The notes beneath the pieces are model-generated. The model worked only from the letters and a program-made list of their open reading frames with translations, was not told the DNA's origin and searched no databases. From assembly GCA_016710075.1 (NCBI GenBank), contig JADJLO010000006.1, positions 38,501 through 102,500 of the forward strand: a stretch of 64,000 nucleotides of DNA, given 5' to 3'. Shown here piece by piece: positions 18,910 through 28,734 of this stretch. A program made the position numbers and the translations under genes. Numbering within the stretch: the stretch's first letter is position 1; each line of letters starts with the position of its first letter. Source of the DNA: Acidobacteriota bacterium. GTDB lineage: Bacteria > Acidobacteriota > Blastocatellia > RBC074.

Positions 18910-19890
18910 TCAGATGACCAATACGACTTTGGCGTAGGTCTTCCTGCTCGCGAGGGCCTTCAATGCGTCCGGCGCGTTATGCAGGGAGTAACTTTCAGAA
19001 ACATGTGGCTTGATCCTGCCATCGGCATACATTTGGAAGAGGGCATTCTGAGCCTCGTGCATGTATTCCGGATGCAGTTCCAGATATCCTCCCCAGTAGA
19101 CTCCGATGACCGACATGTTCTTGAGCAGGATCCTGTTTGCTGCGATTGAAGGGATCGTGCCTCCAGCGAAACCAATGACCAGCAATCGCCCCTCGGGAGC
19201 GATGCATTTCGTCGAGAGGTCGAATATCTCGCCGCCAACCGGGTCGTAGATAATATCCGCGCCTCGACCACCGGTTGCCTTCTTCACCTGCTCAACCCAG
19301 GTCTCATCGTTGTAATTGATGGCGAACTCAGCGCCCTGCGAAAGGCAGAAATTGAGCTTGTCCTGATTTCCGGCAGTAGCGATGATTCTTGCGCCAAGCG
19401 ACTTGCCGATCTGCATGGCCGAGAGTCCCACGCCCCCGGCAGCCGCATGTACCAGCAGCCATTCGCCAGGCCTGATCGTCGTTCGATGTGTCAGCCCAAA
19501 ATATGAGGTCTGATAGATGACGATCATCGCCGCCGCTTCTTCATAACTCATCTCATCGGGGATTTTAAACGATTTGGTCGCGGGTGCGATCGAGTATTCG
19601 CAGAAAGTGCCGCCTGTGGCCATGGCTTGCACTCGGTCGCCGACTTTGAAGTTATCGACCCCCTCGCCCACTGCATCAACGATACCAGAGACCTCGGACC
19701 CAGGCGTAAATGGGCGCGGCGGCTTTACCTGATATTTTCCCTGAATCATCAGGATATCGTAGAAATTAAGGGCCGCGGACTTATTGCTGATCCTGATCTC
19801 ACCCGCCTTGGGTTCCGGTACAGGGATTTCTGTATATTCCAAACCATCCGGTTCACACCATTCGTTGACTCGCCATGCTTTCATGTTCAT
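18910..19890 (-). CDS. NADPH:quinone oxidoreductase-like medium-chain dehydrogenase/reductase
   Basis: 326 residues with the QOR pattern of the MDR superfamily: GroES-like N-terminal domain (NFYDILMIQGKYQVKPPRPF, PGSEVSGIVDAVGEGVDNFK) and NADP-binding Rossmann domain with the AAAGGVGLSAMQIGKSLGA loop. The zinc-binding cysteines of alcohol dehydrogenases are absent, as expected for quinone reductases. The substrate may be a quinone or an enoyl compound; in several bacteria such genes act in acyl-CoA or propionate metabolism. It converges on the DUF1501 gene. Confidence 0.85.
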   Translation of the reverse strand: MNMKAWRVNEWCEPDGLEYTEIPVPEPKAGEIRISNKSAALNFYDILMIQGKYQVKPPRPFTPGSEVSGIVDAVGEGVDNFKVGDRVQAMATGGTFCEYSIAPATKSFKIPDEMSYEEAAAMIVIYQTSYFGLTHRTTIRPGEWLLVHAAAGGVGLSAMQIGKSLGARIIATAGNQDKLNFCLSQGAEFAINYNDETWVEQVKKATGGRGADIIYDPVGGEIFDLSTKCIAPEGRLLVIGFAGGTIPSIAANRILLKNMSVIGVYWGGYLELHPEYMHEAQNALFQMYADGRIKPHVSESYSLHNAPDALKALASRKTYAKVVLVI

Positions 19891-20118
19891 ATCACTTTAT
19901 TCCTCAGGGATTTTAAAAATTGATGAACTCGATACTACTACTAATTAAACCCGTGACGAATCAATTTGATTATGGTTCTCGAAATACTGTCGAATATTCG
20001 GCAAGAGACACCGGCAAGGGGAACCTGGATGATAACAGCAGCAACCGAATTGCCCCTGGCTGCGTCTTTAAATTAAGCAGGATCTGATTTTCAATATTCT
20101 AAAAAAAAACAAGAATAC

Positions 20119-21456
20119 ATGTTTGAAATGTTTAAACCATACAGATTTGCAGAATCGTTTTTCTTTATATTCTTTCTGATAATGTCGACGGGCAGTGGTT
20201 TTGCGCAGGTGAATCAGGCAAAGCGCCTGTCAATGCCGGAGGTGGTTGAGCGAGCGAAGAGAGGCCATCCATTGATCGTAGCGGCTCAGCGCCGGCTGGC
20301 GATAGCCGAGGCGGAAAAGCTTGAAGCCGGTTTGAAACCCAATCCGAGTCTGACTGTGAGCGGCGAGAATTTTCCTCTGGGGCCCACCCAGCAGGGCTTT
20401 GAGTTTGGCAGGAGCATTGACTGGTTCGGGACCTATTCTCAGACTTTCGAAACTGCGGGCAAGCGCCGGTTGCGTATTGATTACGCTGACAGGAATCTTG
20501 AATCGGCGCGAGCCGAAGCTTCAATTATCGAGCGCAGAGTTGTATTTGAAGTCAAAACCGCTTTTCAAAGCGTGGCCATAGCCAGGCTGCGTGTCGAACT
20601 GCTTCGCGAAAACCTCAACAACATCAATCAGGTCGTCAATCTTAATGAAGTCAGAGTGCGCGAAGGCTACGCATCGGAAGGCGATCTGATAAAGGTGCGG
20701 CTGGAATCGCAGCGTATCGATTTTCAACTTCGCAAGGCGGAACTGGAGTATGAAAAATCCAGAATCAATCTGATCAGATCGATTGGAGACACATCTTTCG
20801 AGCAGTTCGATCTGAAAAGTATTTCATTGGACGTCGCAGAGGATTTCAACTTTGAGCCGGTGTCGGTTAATCCGGCGAATTTGCAGCAGTCGGCAATGAA
20901 ACTGCCTCAAATTGTTGCGGCATCTGCTCATGTCGAAAGGGCCGAGTCACTGTTGAAACTCGAACAGGCTCGCGCAAGGCCGGATTTTACGGCAACAATC
21001 GGATACAAGAGAAATGGCGTCGACAATACTATGTTTGCCGCGCTCAATATCCCGTTGCCGATTTACAACCGAAATCAGGCTCAGATTGCCAGGGCTCAGG
21101 CCCTTATCGATATCGTTCAGGCCGAATTCGGTTACACGAAAAACCAGATCATGGCCGAGCTTGCAGCGGCAAGGCTCGCCGTTGAAATGAATCAGAAGCA
21201 GGTCGAAGCCATTCGATCCGATTTTCTGATGAGAGCGGATGAATCCAGGAGCATCTCTCTGGCTGCATATCAGGAGGGGGCGGTGGATTTGATCGTGCTG
21301 CTCGATGCTCAACGCGTCCGAGCCCAGGCGCAGGAGTACTATTTTCAAGCGCTCTACGATTATCAGGTCGCCGTGCACGAACTCGAGCGGGCCGCGGGTG
21401 TCGACAATCTGCCGCGCGACAACAAAATCATAAAGTCAGCCGGGACAAGTAATTAA
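20119..21456 (+). CDS. TolC-family outer membrane efflux protein (CzcC/CusC type)
   Basis: 445 residues. After the signal peptide (FFFIFFLIMSTGSGFAQ) come two outer-membrane-efflux-protein repeats rich in long coiled-coil helices, for example LEAGLKPNPSLTVSGENF and LKLEQARARPDFTATIGYKR. The latter is the typical start of the second repeat. It forms the outer-membrane channel of a tripartite pump with the next two genes. The first of a rightward operon; the adaptor follows after 28 bases. No clear ribosome site is visible before the ATG. A poly-A run lies at about 20101-20109. Confidence 0.9.
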   Translation: MFEMFKPYRFAESFFFIFFLIMSTGSGFAQVNQAKRLSMPEVVERAKRGHPLIVAAQRRLAIAEAEKLEAGLKPNPSLTVSGENFPLGPTQQGFEFGRSIDWFGTYSQTFETAGKRRLRIDYADRNLESARAEASIIERRVVFEVKTAFQSVAIARLRVELLRENLNNINQVVNLNEVRVREGYASEGDLIKVRLESQRIDFQLRKAELEYEKSRINLIRSIGDTSFEQFDLKSISLDVAEDFNFEPVSVNPANLQQSAMKLPQIVAASAHVERAESLLKLEQARARPDFTATIGYKRNGVDNTMFAALNIPLPIYNRNQAQIARAQALIDIVQAEFGYTKNQIMAELAAARLAVEMNQKQVEAIRSDFLMRADESRSISLAAYQEGAVDLIVLLDAQRVRAQAQEYYFQALYDYQVAVHELERAAGVDNLPRDNKIIKSAGTSN

Positions 21457-21484
21457 TTATTCGGAAGGCCGGAAGGAATGATAG

Positions 21485-22753
21485 ATGTCTGATAAAACGA
21501 AGGAACATGGGGCTGAATCAGGTAAAAGGCGATTCCTGATCATCGCTGTTTCATCGCTGGTATTTTTCATTGGCGGAATATTGTTGGGGCGGTCTCTGTA
21601 TTCCAGAAATGAAAGCGTGAAGAATGATCCAAAGACTGCTGCGGCAGTCGAGAAGACCGAACCGCTTGCGAGCCAGACCAATCAAATCACTCTCTCTGCC
21701 GAGGCTGTGAAGCTGGGCCAGATCGAGTATGGGGATGTCATATCGCGGCAATTTCACTCGAAGCTTGAAGTTTCAGGAAGACTGGCCACCAACGAAGACA
21801 ACACAGCGAGAGTTGGGACGATTGTCACGGGGCGCGTGACGCGCATTCTTGCAACGGTTGGCGATGCGGTTAAGAAAGGGCAGCCGCTGATTTACATTCA
21901 CAGCCACGAACTGCTCACGGCACGTGCTGATGCGCAAAAGGCGAGTGCCATGATTATTGAAAAAGAGAAGGCTCTGGCATATGCGAAAGCCGAGCTCGAT
22001 CGGGCGGACAGACTGGTAGCGGCCAGGGCGATTTCCAGAAAGGAGCAGGCGACCGCCACGGCCAATGTCGTTGCGGCCAATGCCGAGCTCGATCATGCGA
22101 AGGCCGAATTGACCAGGGCATCGGAATGGCTTGAACACCTGACGGTTCCTCACGACAGTCACGATGATATTGTCATCTATTCGCCGATGAACGGCATCGT
22201 CGTAAAACGCAATGTGACAGTCGGCACGGTTGTAAACGAGGCGACAGACCTCATTTCTCTGGCCAACTTCGAGACACTTTGGGCAATAGCCGAGGTTCCA
22301 CAGTACCAGGCTGCAGGTGTTCGGACGGGACAGTCGATTGAATTCAAGGTTTCCGCTTTCGGCGACAATCGCTTCAAAGGGCAGATCGTGCATATTGGCG
22401 AGGTTCTCAACCCGGATACACGGACGGTTCAGGTCAGATGCCTGGTGAATAATTCGCGCGGCAATCTTCGGCCGGAGATGTTTGCGACTATTACAATTGA
22501 CGCGATTGGAGAGGGCGGCGTGACCAGCTCGCCTGCTGTCCCATCGGAGGCCGTTCAGGATTTAAAGGGCGAGAAGATGGTCTTCATTCTTGCCGGCGAG
22601 GGGATCTTTGAAAAGAGGACCGTCAAGACCGGACGCGAACAGGACGGGATGATCGAAATACTGAGCGGACTTCAGCCCGGACAAAAAATTGTCAAGCACG
22701 GCGGATTCTTCATCAAATCCGAAATGCTCAAGAGCTCGATGGCTGAGGAATAA
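21485..22753 (+). CDS. RND efflux periplasmic adaptor subunit (CzcB/CusB type)
   Basis: 422 residues with one N-terminal transmembrane anchor (FLIIAVSSLVFFIGGILLGR). The lipoyl-like halves are GTIVTGRVTRILATVGDAVK and IYSPMNGIVVKRNVTVGTVV, with an alpha-helical hairpin between them (KASAMIIEKEKALAYAKAEL onwards) and a beta-barrel domain after. It bridges the TolC-type channel and the CzcA pump. Its TAA is directly followed by the ATG of the pump gene, so translation is probably coupled. Heavy-metal specificity is inferred from the pump. There is no His-rich N-terminal metal-binding tail as seen in some CzcB proteins. Confidence 0.9.
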   Translation: MSDKTKEHGAESGKRRFLIIAVSSLVFFIGGILLGRSLYSRNESVKNDPKTAAAVEKTEPLASQTNQITLSAEAVKLGQIEYGDVISRQFHSKLEVSGRLATNEDNTARVGTIVTGRVTRILATVGDAVKKGQPLIYIHSHELLTARADAQKASAMIIEKEKALAYAKAELDRADRLVAARAISRKEQATATANVVAANAELDHAKAELTRASEWLEHLTVPHDSHDDIVIYSPMNGIVVKRNVTVGTVVNEATDLISLANFETLWAIAEVPQYQAAGVRTGQSIEFKVSAFGDNRFKGQIVHIGEVLNPDTRTVQVRCLVNNSRGNLRPEMFATITIDAIGEGGVTSSPAVPSEAVQDLKGEKMVFILAGEGIFEKRTVKTGREQDGMIEILSGLQPGQKIVKHGGFFIKSEMLKSSMAEE

Positions 22754-25700
22754 ATGATAAGAACTCTCATTGAAATATCGCTTCAACAGAGGCTTCTGGT
22801 GCTGGCTCTTACCCTGTTTCTCGCCGCGGGAGGGTTATATGCATTCACCAGCATTCCGATTGACGCTTTTCCCGATCTGACCAACAACCAGGTGAATATC
22901 GTCACGGAAGCGACGGGTATGGCTGCTTCAGAGGTTGAGCAACTGGTCACTTATCCTATCGAAAGTACGATGATGGGCATCCGCAGTGCGGAGCAGGTCA
23001 GGTCGATCTCAAAATTCGGCCTTTCGATCATTACCATTGTTTTCCCCGACACCGTAGACACCTACTTCGCCAGGCAACTGGTCAACGAGAGGCTGCAGGA
23101 GGCCAGGACGCGAATTCCCGACGGATTGCAGCCTACCCTCGGGCCTGTCGCAACGGCCTTTGGCGAAATCTATCAATACGTGGTTGAAGGCAGTGGCTTC
23201 GGAGCGATGGATCTCAAGACACTCCACGATTGGACCATCAAGCCGCTGATGAGAACAATACAAGGAGTCAACGAGATCAATTCCTGGGGAGGATTGATCA
23301 AGCAGTATCAGGTGTTGATCAATCCCGACAAACTTATCGGCTATGGATTGACGCTGCACGAAGTTCATCAGGCGCTCGCGACAAGCAACAGCAATTTCGG
23401 AGGCAGTTACGTTGAACGTGGAGCCGAAGGCTATACAGTGAGAGGCATCGGCAGGTTTGATGCCGATAGTGCACTCGATCAGATAAGGCAGGTGGTGATC
23501 CGTTCAAAGAATGGTGTGCCGGTTCTGGTGAAGGATATCGCTGAGGTCGAAATCGGTCCCGCGATCCGCCAGGGAGCCGTCACCAAGGACGGAAAGGGAG
23601 AAGTAGTCTCCGGCATGGTCATTATGACGAAGGGGGAGAACTCCAAGGCCGTTATTGAGCGGGTGCAGGATCGAGTGACAAAGATTGAAAAATCGCTCCC
23701 GGCGGGAGTCAGGATCACGCCGTTTTATGAGCAGACGACTCTGGTAAACCGAACAATCCACACCGTGGCCAAGAATCTGATCGAAGGCGGACTGCTCGTG
23801 ATTGGAGTCCTGTTCCTTTTCTGTTTAATATCAGGGCCTCTTTGATAGTGGCATCAGTTATACCCTTGTCGATGCTTGTGGCCTTCATCGGGATGAAATT
23901 TTTCGGTTTGTCGGCGAACCTGATGAGCCTGGGAGCCATAGATTTCGGTCTGATAGTCGACGGGGCGGTCGTCATGATAGAGAACTTCATCAGCCGAATG
24001 AACGAGGAAGGGCCTCGCGGCAAGCCGAAGATCGACATCATCAAACGCAGCGCCATGGAAGTCGCCAGACCGATCACTTTCGGCGTCGTGATCATCATCG
24101 CAGTCTATCTGCCGATATTCACTCTTGAAGGCCTTGAGTCGAGGATGTTCAGGCCGATGGCCCTGACGGTCTGCTGCGCACTGATCGGCGCCCTGGTGCT
24201 GACGATGACATTCGTGCCTGCGCTCGGGTCGCTCACATTGAAACCCTACCATCACGAAGGACACGAGAAACTGCTTAAAGCAATGCAGGCAGGTTATCGA
24301 CGCCATCTCAACCGGATTCTGAATATGCGGTGGCTGACGATTGGATCGGCGCTTGTGATAGTTTTGGTTGCCGTCGGCTCGATGAGGTATCTCGGGACCG
24401 AGTTCATGCCCCAGCTCGATGAGGGGGCTCTGCTGATCGAGACGCGCCGGCTGCCGTCAATCTCATTGTCGGAATCAGTCGAGATTGCGACGATGGTCGA
24501 GAAAGTGGTCAAGACGTTTCCCGAGGTGGATACCGTCGTCACCAAGATCGGTCGCCCCGATCTGGCAACGGAGGCGATGGGCGTTTATCAGGGCGATGTC
24601 TATGTAATTCTCAAGCCGATCGAGGAATGGACCGGTGTCAGGACCAAGGAAGCTCTCATCCAAAAGATGGATCAAAAGCTGAAAGACATCCCGGGCGTCG
24701 TCTACAACTTCACGCAACCTCTCGCCATGCGTCTCGATGAAGTGATCTCGGGGGTCAAGGCCGATGTTGCGGTCAAGCTTTTTGGCGATGACCCTACGGT
24801 TCTTGAACGCGAGGCGAAGCGAATCGAAACCGTATTGCGCCGTGTCGGCGGCTCAGCCGACGTGCAGACTGAAATGCTCAGCGGCTCCGGGGAGATGCAG
24901 ATCGAAGTCAAACGCGATGAGATGGCCCGTTACGGCCTGCGGGTTCAGGACGTCAAGGATATTGTTGAGATCGCTATTGGTGGCGGGGTGGCGACTGAAA
25001 TCGTAGACGGTCGCAAGAAATTCGACGTCATCGTCAGATTGCCGGAAGCGAGTAGAAAAGATCTCAATATCATTCAATCACTGCTCGTGCCTGCTCCGGG
25101 AGGAGAGAGGGTCTTGCTGGGTCAGATCGCGTCCATCAGATTTGCCGAGGGACCGGAAGTCATCAATCGCGAGGATGCTCAAAGACGCATCGTCATCCAG
25201 GCGAACGTGCGTGGCCGGGATATCGGCAGTTTTGTCGCCGAAGCACAGAATCGCGTTGACGAGCAGATCAAACTGCCGGCAGGCTATTTCATCACCTGGG
25301 GCGGCGAGTTCGAAAATCAGCAAAGAGCGATGAAACGGCTCTACATTGTCGTTCCACTGTCGCTCTGCTTCATTTTTCTCCTGCTCTACATGACTTTCAA
25401 CTCATTCGTGCATGCATCGCTGATCATCATCAACGTGCCATTCGCGCTGGTCGGCGGTGTTGCCGCCCTCTGGCTTCGCGGATTGAATCTGAGCCTTTCC
25501 ACGGCCGTCGGGTTCATAGCCCTGTTCGGCGTGGCCGTATTGAACGGCGTGGTCATGGTCAGCCATATCAACAGACTGCGTGAGGAAGGTTACAACCTCC
25601 GCGAATCCATCCTTGAAGGCGCCAGCGCGCGCCTGCGTCCGGTGCTCATGACGGCTCTTGTCGCAAGTCTCGGCTTTATCCCGATGGCGCTTTCAACCGC

Positions 25701-25992
25701 CCCCGGCGCCGAAGTACAGCGGCCCCTGGCTACTGTCGTCATCGGAGGCCTGATCACTTCCACTCTGCTGACTCTGCTGGTTCTTCCCATTCTCTATGAA
25801 TTGATTTCTCAAAAAATTGAACCGGCAATACAATCGATTCTCGGCGGCAGAAAGTCTTATCAAACTGATCTGTCTGACGAGCCGGCAGTCGATGGCAAAC
25901 TCGATTCCGCCTCCAATCAAGACGATGTTCTCAATTTGACTGAAATTCCTGAAAAACAAGCAGGTGAGGAAAATGAATCCACCAAAAGCTAA
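22754..25992 (+). CDS. czcA: Heavy-metal efflux RND pump (CzcA family), frameshifted
   Basis: About 1,079 residues in two frames (22754-23845 and 23842-25992); a missing C near 23821 breaks VLFLFLFNIRASLIVASVIP. The N-terminus FTSIPIDAFPDLTNNQVNIV is the HME-type RND start. The proton-relay segment DFGLIVDGAVVMIENFI in TM4 is diagnostic of heavy-metal-efflux RNDs (CzcA, CusA), not of multidrug AcrB types. The C-terminal half shows LGTEFMPQLDEGALLIETRR and the last TM bundle. It exports divalent or monovalent metal ions from the periplasm or cytoplasm; which metal cannot be told. The stop codon overlaps the start of oligopeptidase B by 20 bases. No regulator is found beside the operon. Confidence 0.9.
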
Positions 25993-28015
25993 GATCGTTC
26001 CGATGACCCATCAGATTCACGGCTACACAGTAGTTGATGATTACGCGTGGATTGCCGATAAAACCAAGACCGATCCTCATGTCTTGTCCTATCTCAAGGC
26101 CGAGGAAACTTATGCCGAAGAGATGCTCCGACATTCAAAACCTCTGCAAGACGCTCTGTACAAGGAGATGCTCTCCAGAATCAAGGAGACTGATGAGAAT
26201 GTCCCTTATAAAAAAGGCGAGCACTACTATTACACCCGCACAGAGCAGGGACAACAATACTCCATTTTTTGCCGCAAAAAGGGAAGCCTGACTTCTACCG
26301 AAGAGATCACAATCGATATGAACCAGATGGCTGAAGGACACGAATTCTTCAGTCTCGGTTCCTATAACGTGAGCGATGACGGCAACCTGCTGGCGTTTTC
26401 AACCGATACCACTGGCTTCCGTCAATACGACCTCTACATTAAAGACCTGCGGGATGGAAAGATCACGGCGAAGGTCGCAGAAAGAGTTACCTCGGTCTCA
26501 TGGGCGAATGACAACAGAACTATCTTTTATACACAGGAAGAACCGGAGACTAAAAGATCCAATAAATTTTTCCGGCAAGTCCCTGGAGGCGAAATCGCCG
26601 AACTTCTTTATGAGGAGAAGGACGAACTCTATCGGATCTATTGCGGCAAAACACGAAGCAAGGGCTATGTCATTCTGACATCTTCAAGCTCCACAACCAG
26701 CGAATGCAGGTATCTTTCAGCCGCCGATCCATTATCTGACTTGAAGTTGTTCCTGACGCGAAGAGAGAATCACGAATATTACATCGATCATATCGGCGAC
26801 AGGTTTTACATCAGAACGAATGATCACGGCAAGAATTTCCGCCTGGTGACATCGCCTCTGACTGACGTTTCTGAAAGTGGCTGGAAGGAGATTATCCCGC
26901 ATAGAAAAGAAGTGATGCTGGAAGATGTCGATTGTTTTTCCGGCCATTTTGTAGCGGTTGAAAGAGAGAACGGCGTTCCCATGCTCAATGTGAAGGACCT
27001 GCGGACAGGGGACTCGCATTATATTGAATTCCCCGAGCCGGTCTATGTCGCGCACCCGATGCAAAATGCCGAGTTCGATGCAGTCAGATATCGTTTTGGC
27101 TACGAGTCTCTGATAACCCCGTCGTCTGTTTTTGATTACGATGTGCATACCCGGGGCAGAACGCTGCTCAAACAGCAGCCCGTCCTGGGCGGGTACGACC
27201 CGGGACTCTATCAATCCGAAAGGCTCTACGCCACCGCATCGGACGGAACGAAAATCCCCATCTCCATAGTCTACAAAAAAGAACTGGTCCGAGACGGCTT
27301 GAGACCGTTGTTGCTCGAAGGTTACGGCTCCTACGGAATCTCCAACGATGTGGATTTCTCATCAAACAGGATCAGCCTTCTTGATCGTGGCATGATCTAT
27401 GCCGTCGCCCATATCCGTGGCGGCGGCGAACTCGGCAAGGAATGGCACGACCAGGGCAAGATGATGGTCAAAATGAATACTTTCACTGATTTCATCTCCA
27501 GTGCAGAGCATTTGATCGCCGGGAAATATACATCATCAGACCGGTTGATCATTGCCGGTGGAAGCGCCGGCGGGCTGCTGATGGGCGCCGTCGCAAACCT
27601 TCGCCCGGATCTGTTCAAGGCCATCGTTTCTTACGTCCCTTTTGTCGATGTCATGAACACCATGCTCGACGCCTCGCTTCCCCTGACTGTCGGCGAATAT
27701 CTTGAGTGGGGAAATCCCAATGAAAAGCCCGCATACGATTATATGCGCAGCTATTCCCCCTACGACAACATCGCCAATATGGCCTACCCTGCAATGCTGG
27801 TCAGAACATCGATCAACGACAGTCAGGTCATGTACTGGGAACCGGCCAAATATGTCGCGAAACTGAGGACTCTCAAGACGGATTCCAACCCGCTGCTCTT
27901 CAAGATCAAACTTGAACCGGGCGGCCACGGAGGCGCTTCAGGCCGGTACGACAAATTGAAAGACCTCGCTTTCGATTACGCTTTCATCCTCGAACAATTC
28001 GGTATCAATACGTAA
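25973..28015 (+). CDS. ptrB: Oligopeptidase B (S9A family, protease II)
   Basis: 680 residues, close to E. coli protease II. An N-terminal beta-propeller part (IHGYTVVDDYAWIADKTK) precedes the alpha/beta-hydrolase domain with IIAGGSAGGLLMGAVANLRP (Ser nucleophile), SINDSQVMYWEPAKYVAKLR (catalytic Asp region) and PGGHGGASGRYDKL (catalytic His). These phrases are closer to oligopeptidase B than to prolyl oligopeptidase. The enzyme cleaves short peptides after Arg or Lys in the cytosol. ATG 25973 is preferred to the GTG at 25964 because the AGGTGAGG stretch lies just before it. The gene overlaps czcA, so it is probably the last gene of the pump operon. Confidence 0.9.
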   Translation: MNPPKAKIVPMTHQIHGYTVVDDYAWIADKTKTDPHVLSYLKAEETYAEEMLRHSKPLQDALYKEMLSRIKETDENVPYKKGEHYYYTRTEQGQQYSIFCRKKGSLTSTEEITIDMNQMAEGHEFFSLGSYNVSDDGNLLAFSTDTTGFRQYDLYIKDLRDGKITAKVAERVTSVSWANDNRTIFYTQEEPETKRSNKFFRQVPGGEIAELLYEEKDELYRIYCGKTRSKGYVILTSSSSTTSECRYLSAADPLSDLKLFLTRRENHEYYIDHIGDRFYIRTNDHGKNFRLVTSPLTDVSESGWKEIIPHRKEVMLEDVDCFSGHFVAVERENGVPMLNVKDLRTGDSHYIEFPEPVYVAHPMQNAEFDAVRYRFGYESLITPSSVFDYDVHTRGRTLLKQQPVLGGYDPGLYQSERLYATASDGTKIPISIVYKKELVRDGLRPLLLEGYGSYGISNDVDFSSNRISLLDRGMIYAVAHIRGGGELGKEWHDQGKMMVKMNTFTDFISSAEHLIAGKYTSSDRLIIAGGSAGGLLMGAVANLRPDLFKAIVSYVPFVDVMNTMLDASLPLTVGEYLEWGNPNEKPAYDYMRSYSPYDNIANMAYPAMLVRTSINDSQVMYWEPAKYVAKLRTLKTDSNPLLFKIKLEPGGHGGASGRYDKLKDLAFDYAFILEQFGINT

Positions 28016-28100
28016 TTGATCAGCCCTATTAACTGGACTTCGTAGCGGAAAGTTCTTACCCACCACGCCGGATTAAGTGGGAATAAAGGTGTTTTTCAAC

Positions 28101-28136
28101 GCCAAGAACGCCAAGAGAGCCAAGAACGCCAAGGAT
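28101..28136. repeat. Tandem 9-bp repeat, 4 degenerate copies of GCCAAGAAC
   Basis: The units GCCAAGAAC, GCCAAGAGA, GCCAAGAAC and GCCAAGGAT lie head to tail between ptrB and the UmuD-like gene. They are translated in an artificial extension of the downstream frame, but the ribosome site places the real start at 28266. Confidence 0.75.
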
Positions 28137-28265
28137 GTAAAGTCAGGATTTGGCCTGACATCTCGATTTCAGCCGGTTTTAAAAAGTATTACCGTTCTCA
28201 AATTTCGTTTTCCCCTCGCTGTGCTACTCTGTTTCATCTATGAAACGGGAATGGAGGTAGGATCT

Positions 28266-28718
28266 ATGTATTCACATGAGATCGAAAGAGGGGTATCAAG
28301 CCTGGGAGAAGAGATACTGTGTGGGAAGTGTGGGATGAAGCTTTCAACCGGGAGTGAGCATGAGCGCACGGCGCATGGATTCCCTTCGCCGGCGGAAATC
28401 TATTTTCAGAGCCGGCTGGATATAGGCAGTCACCTGGTGAGACACCCATCCTCGACTTTTTATGCTCATATGGTGGGGGATGAGATGATGGACGAGGGAA
28501 TCAGGGATGGCGATCTGCTGATCATCGATCGTTCGGAGCCGGTAGTAAGCGGCAATATTGTGATCGTCCGGGTTGAACAATCCATGCTGATTCGCAAACT
28601 CGATCTTGGCGAGGGCGGGAGCAAACTGATTTCAAGCAGCCACGAACCGATCGAGATCACCCCGGATCTGGATTATGAGATCTGGGGCAGAGTCATTCAC
28701 TCGATCCGCAGGCATTGA
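28266..28718 (+). CDS. umuD: UmuD/LexA-type S24 protein without catalytic Ser (predicted non-cleavable)
   Basis: 150 residues; GGAGGTAGGA before the ATG fixes the start against longer in-frame starts at 28077 and after. It aligns along its length with UmuD, the regulatory subunit of translesion polymerase V: GFPSPAEIYFQSRLDIGSHL, HPSSTFYAHMVGDEMMDEGI, RDGDLLIIDRS and a final WGRVIHSIRRH. Three features of self-cleavage are missing. The Ser of the GDSM motif is Glu73 (GAG at 28482-28484). The active Lys of FTVKKL aligns with Arg110, though Lys111 is adjacent. The Cys-Gly cleavage site is replaced by His-Gly. The first 37 residues hold CGKCG, a possible metal site, in place of UmuD's N-terminal arm. 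It lies 16 bases before umuC. No LexA-like box was recognised upstream. Confidence 0.85.
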   Translation: MYSHEIERGVSSLGEEILCGKCGMKLSTGSEHERTAHGFPSPAEIYFQSRLDIGSHLVRHPSSTFYAHMVGDEMMDEGIRDGDLLIIDRSEPVVSGNIVIVRVEQSMLIRKLDLGEGGSKLISSSHEPIEITPDLDYEIWGRVIHSIRRH

Positions 28719-28734
28719 ATGATAGTTTAATGAT

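Noticed and set aside
23815..23850. Programmed ribosomal frameshift in czcA or tnpB
   Set aside because: No slippery heptamer with a following structure is seen and similar indels affect many unrelated genes, which fits sequencing error better.
12046..28136. CRISPR-like arrays at 12046-12077 and 28101-28136
   Set aside because: The units are 8-9 bases long, directly adjacent and without spacers; no cas gene is present.
28077..28265. Longer start of the UmuD-like gene encoding NAKNAKRAKNAK
   Set aside because: These residues come from the 9-bp tandem repeat; the strong ribosome site and similarity to UmuD begin at 28266.
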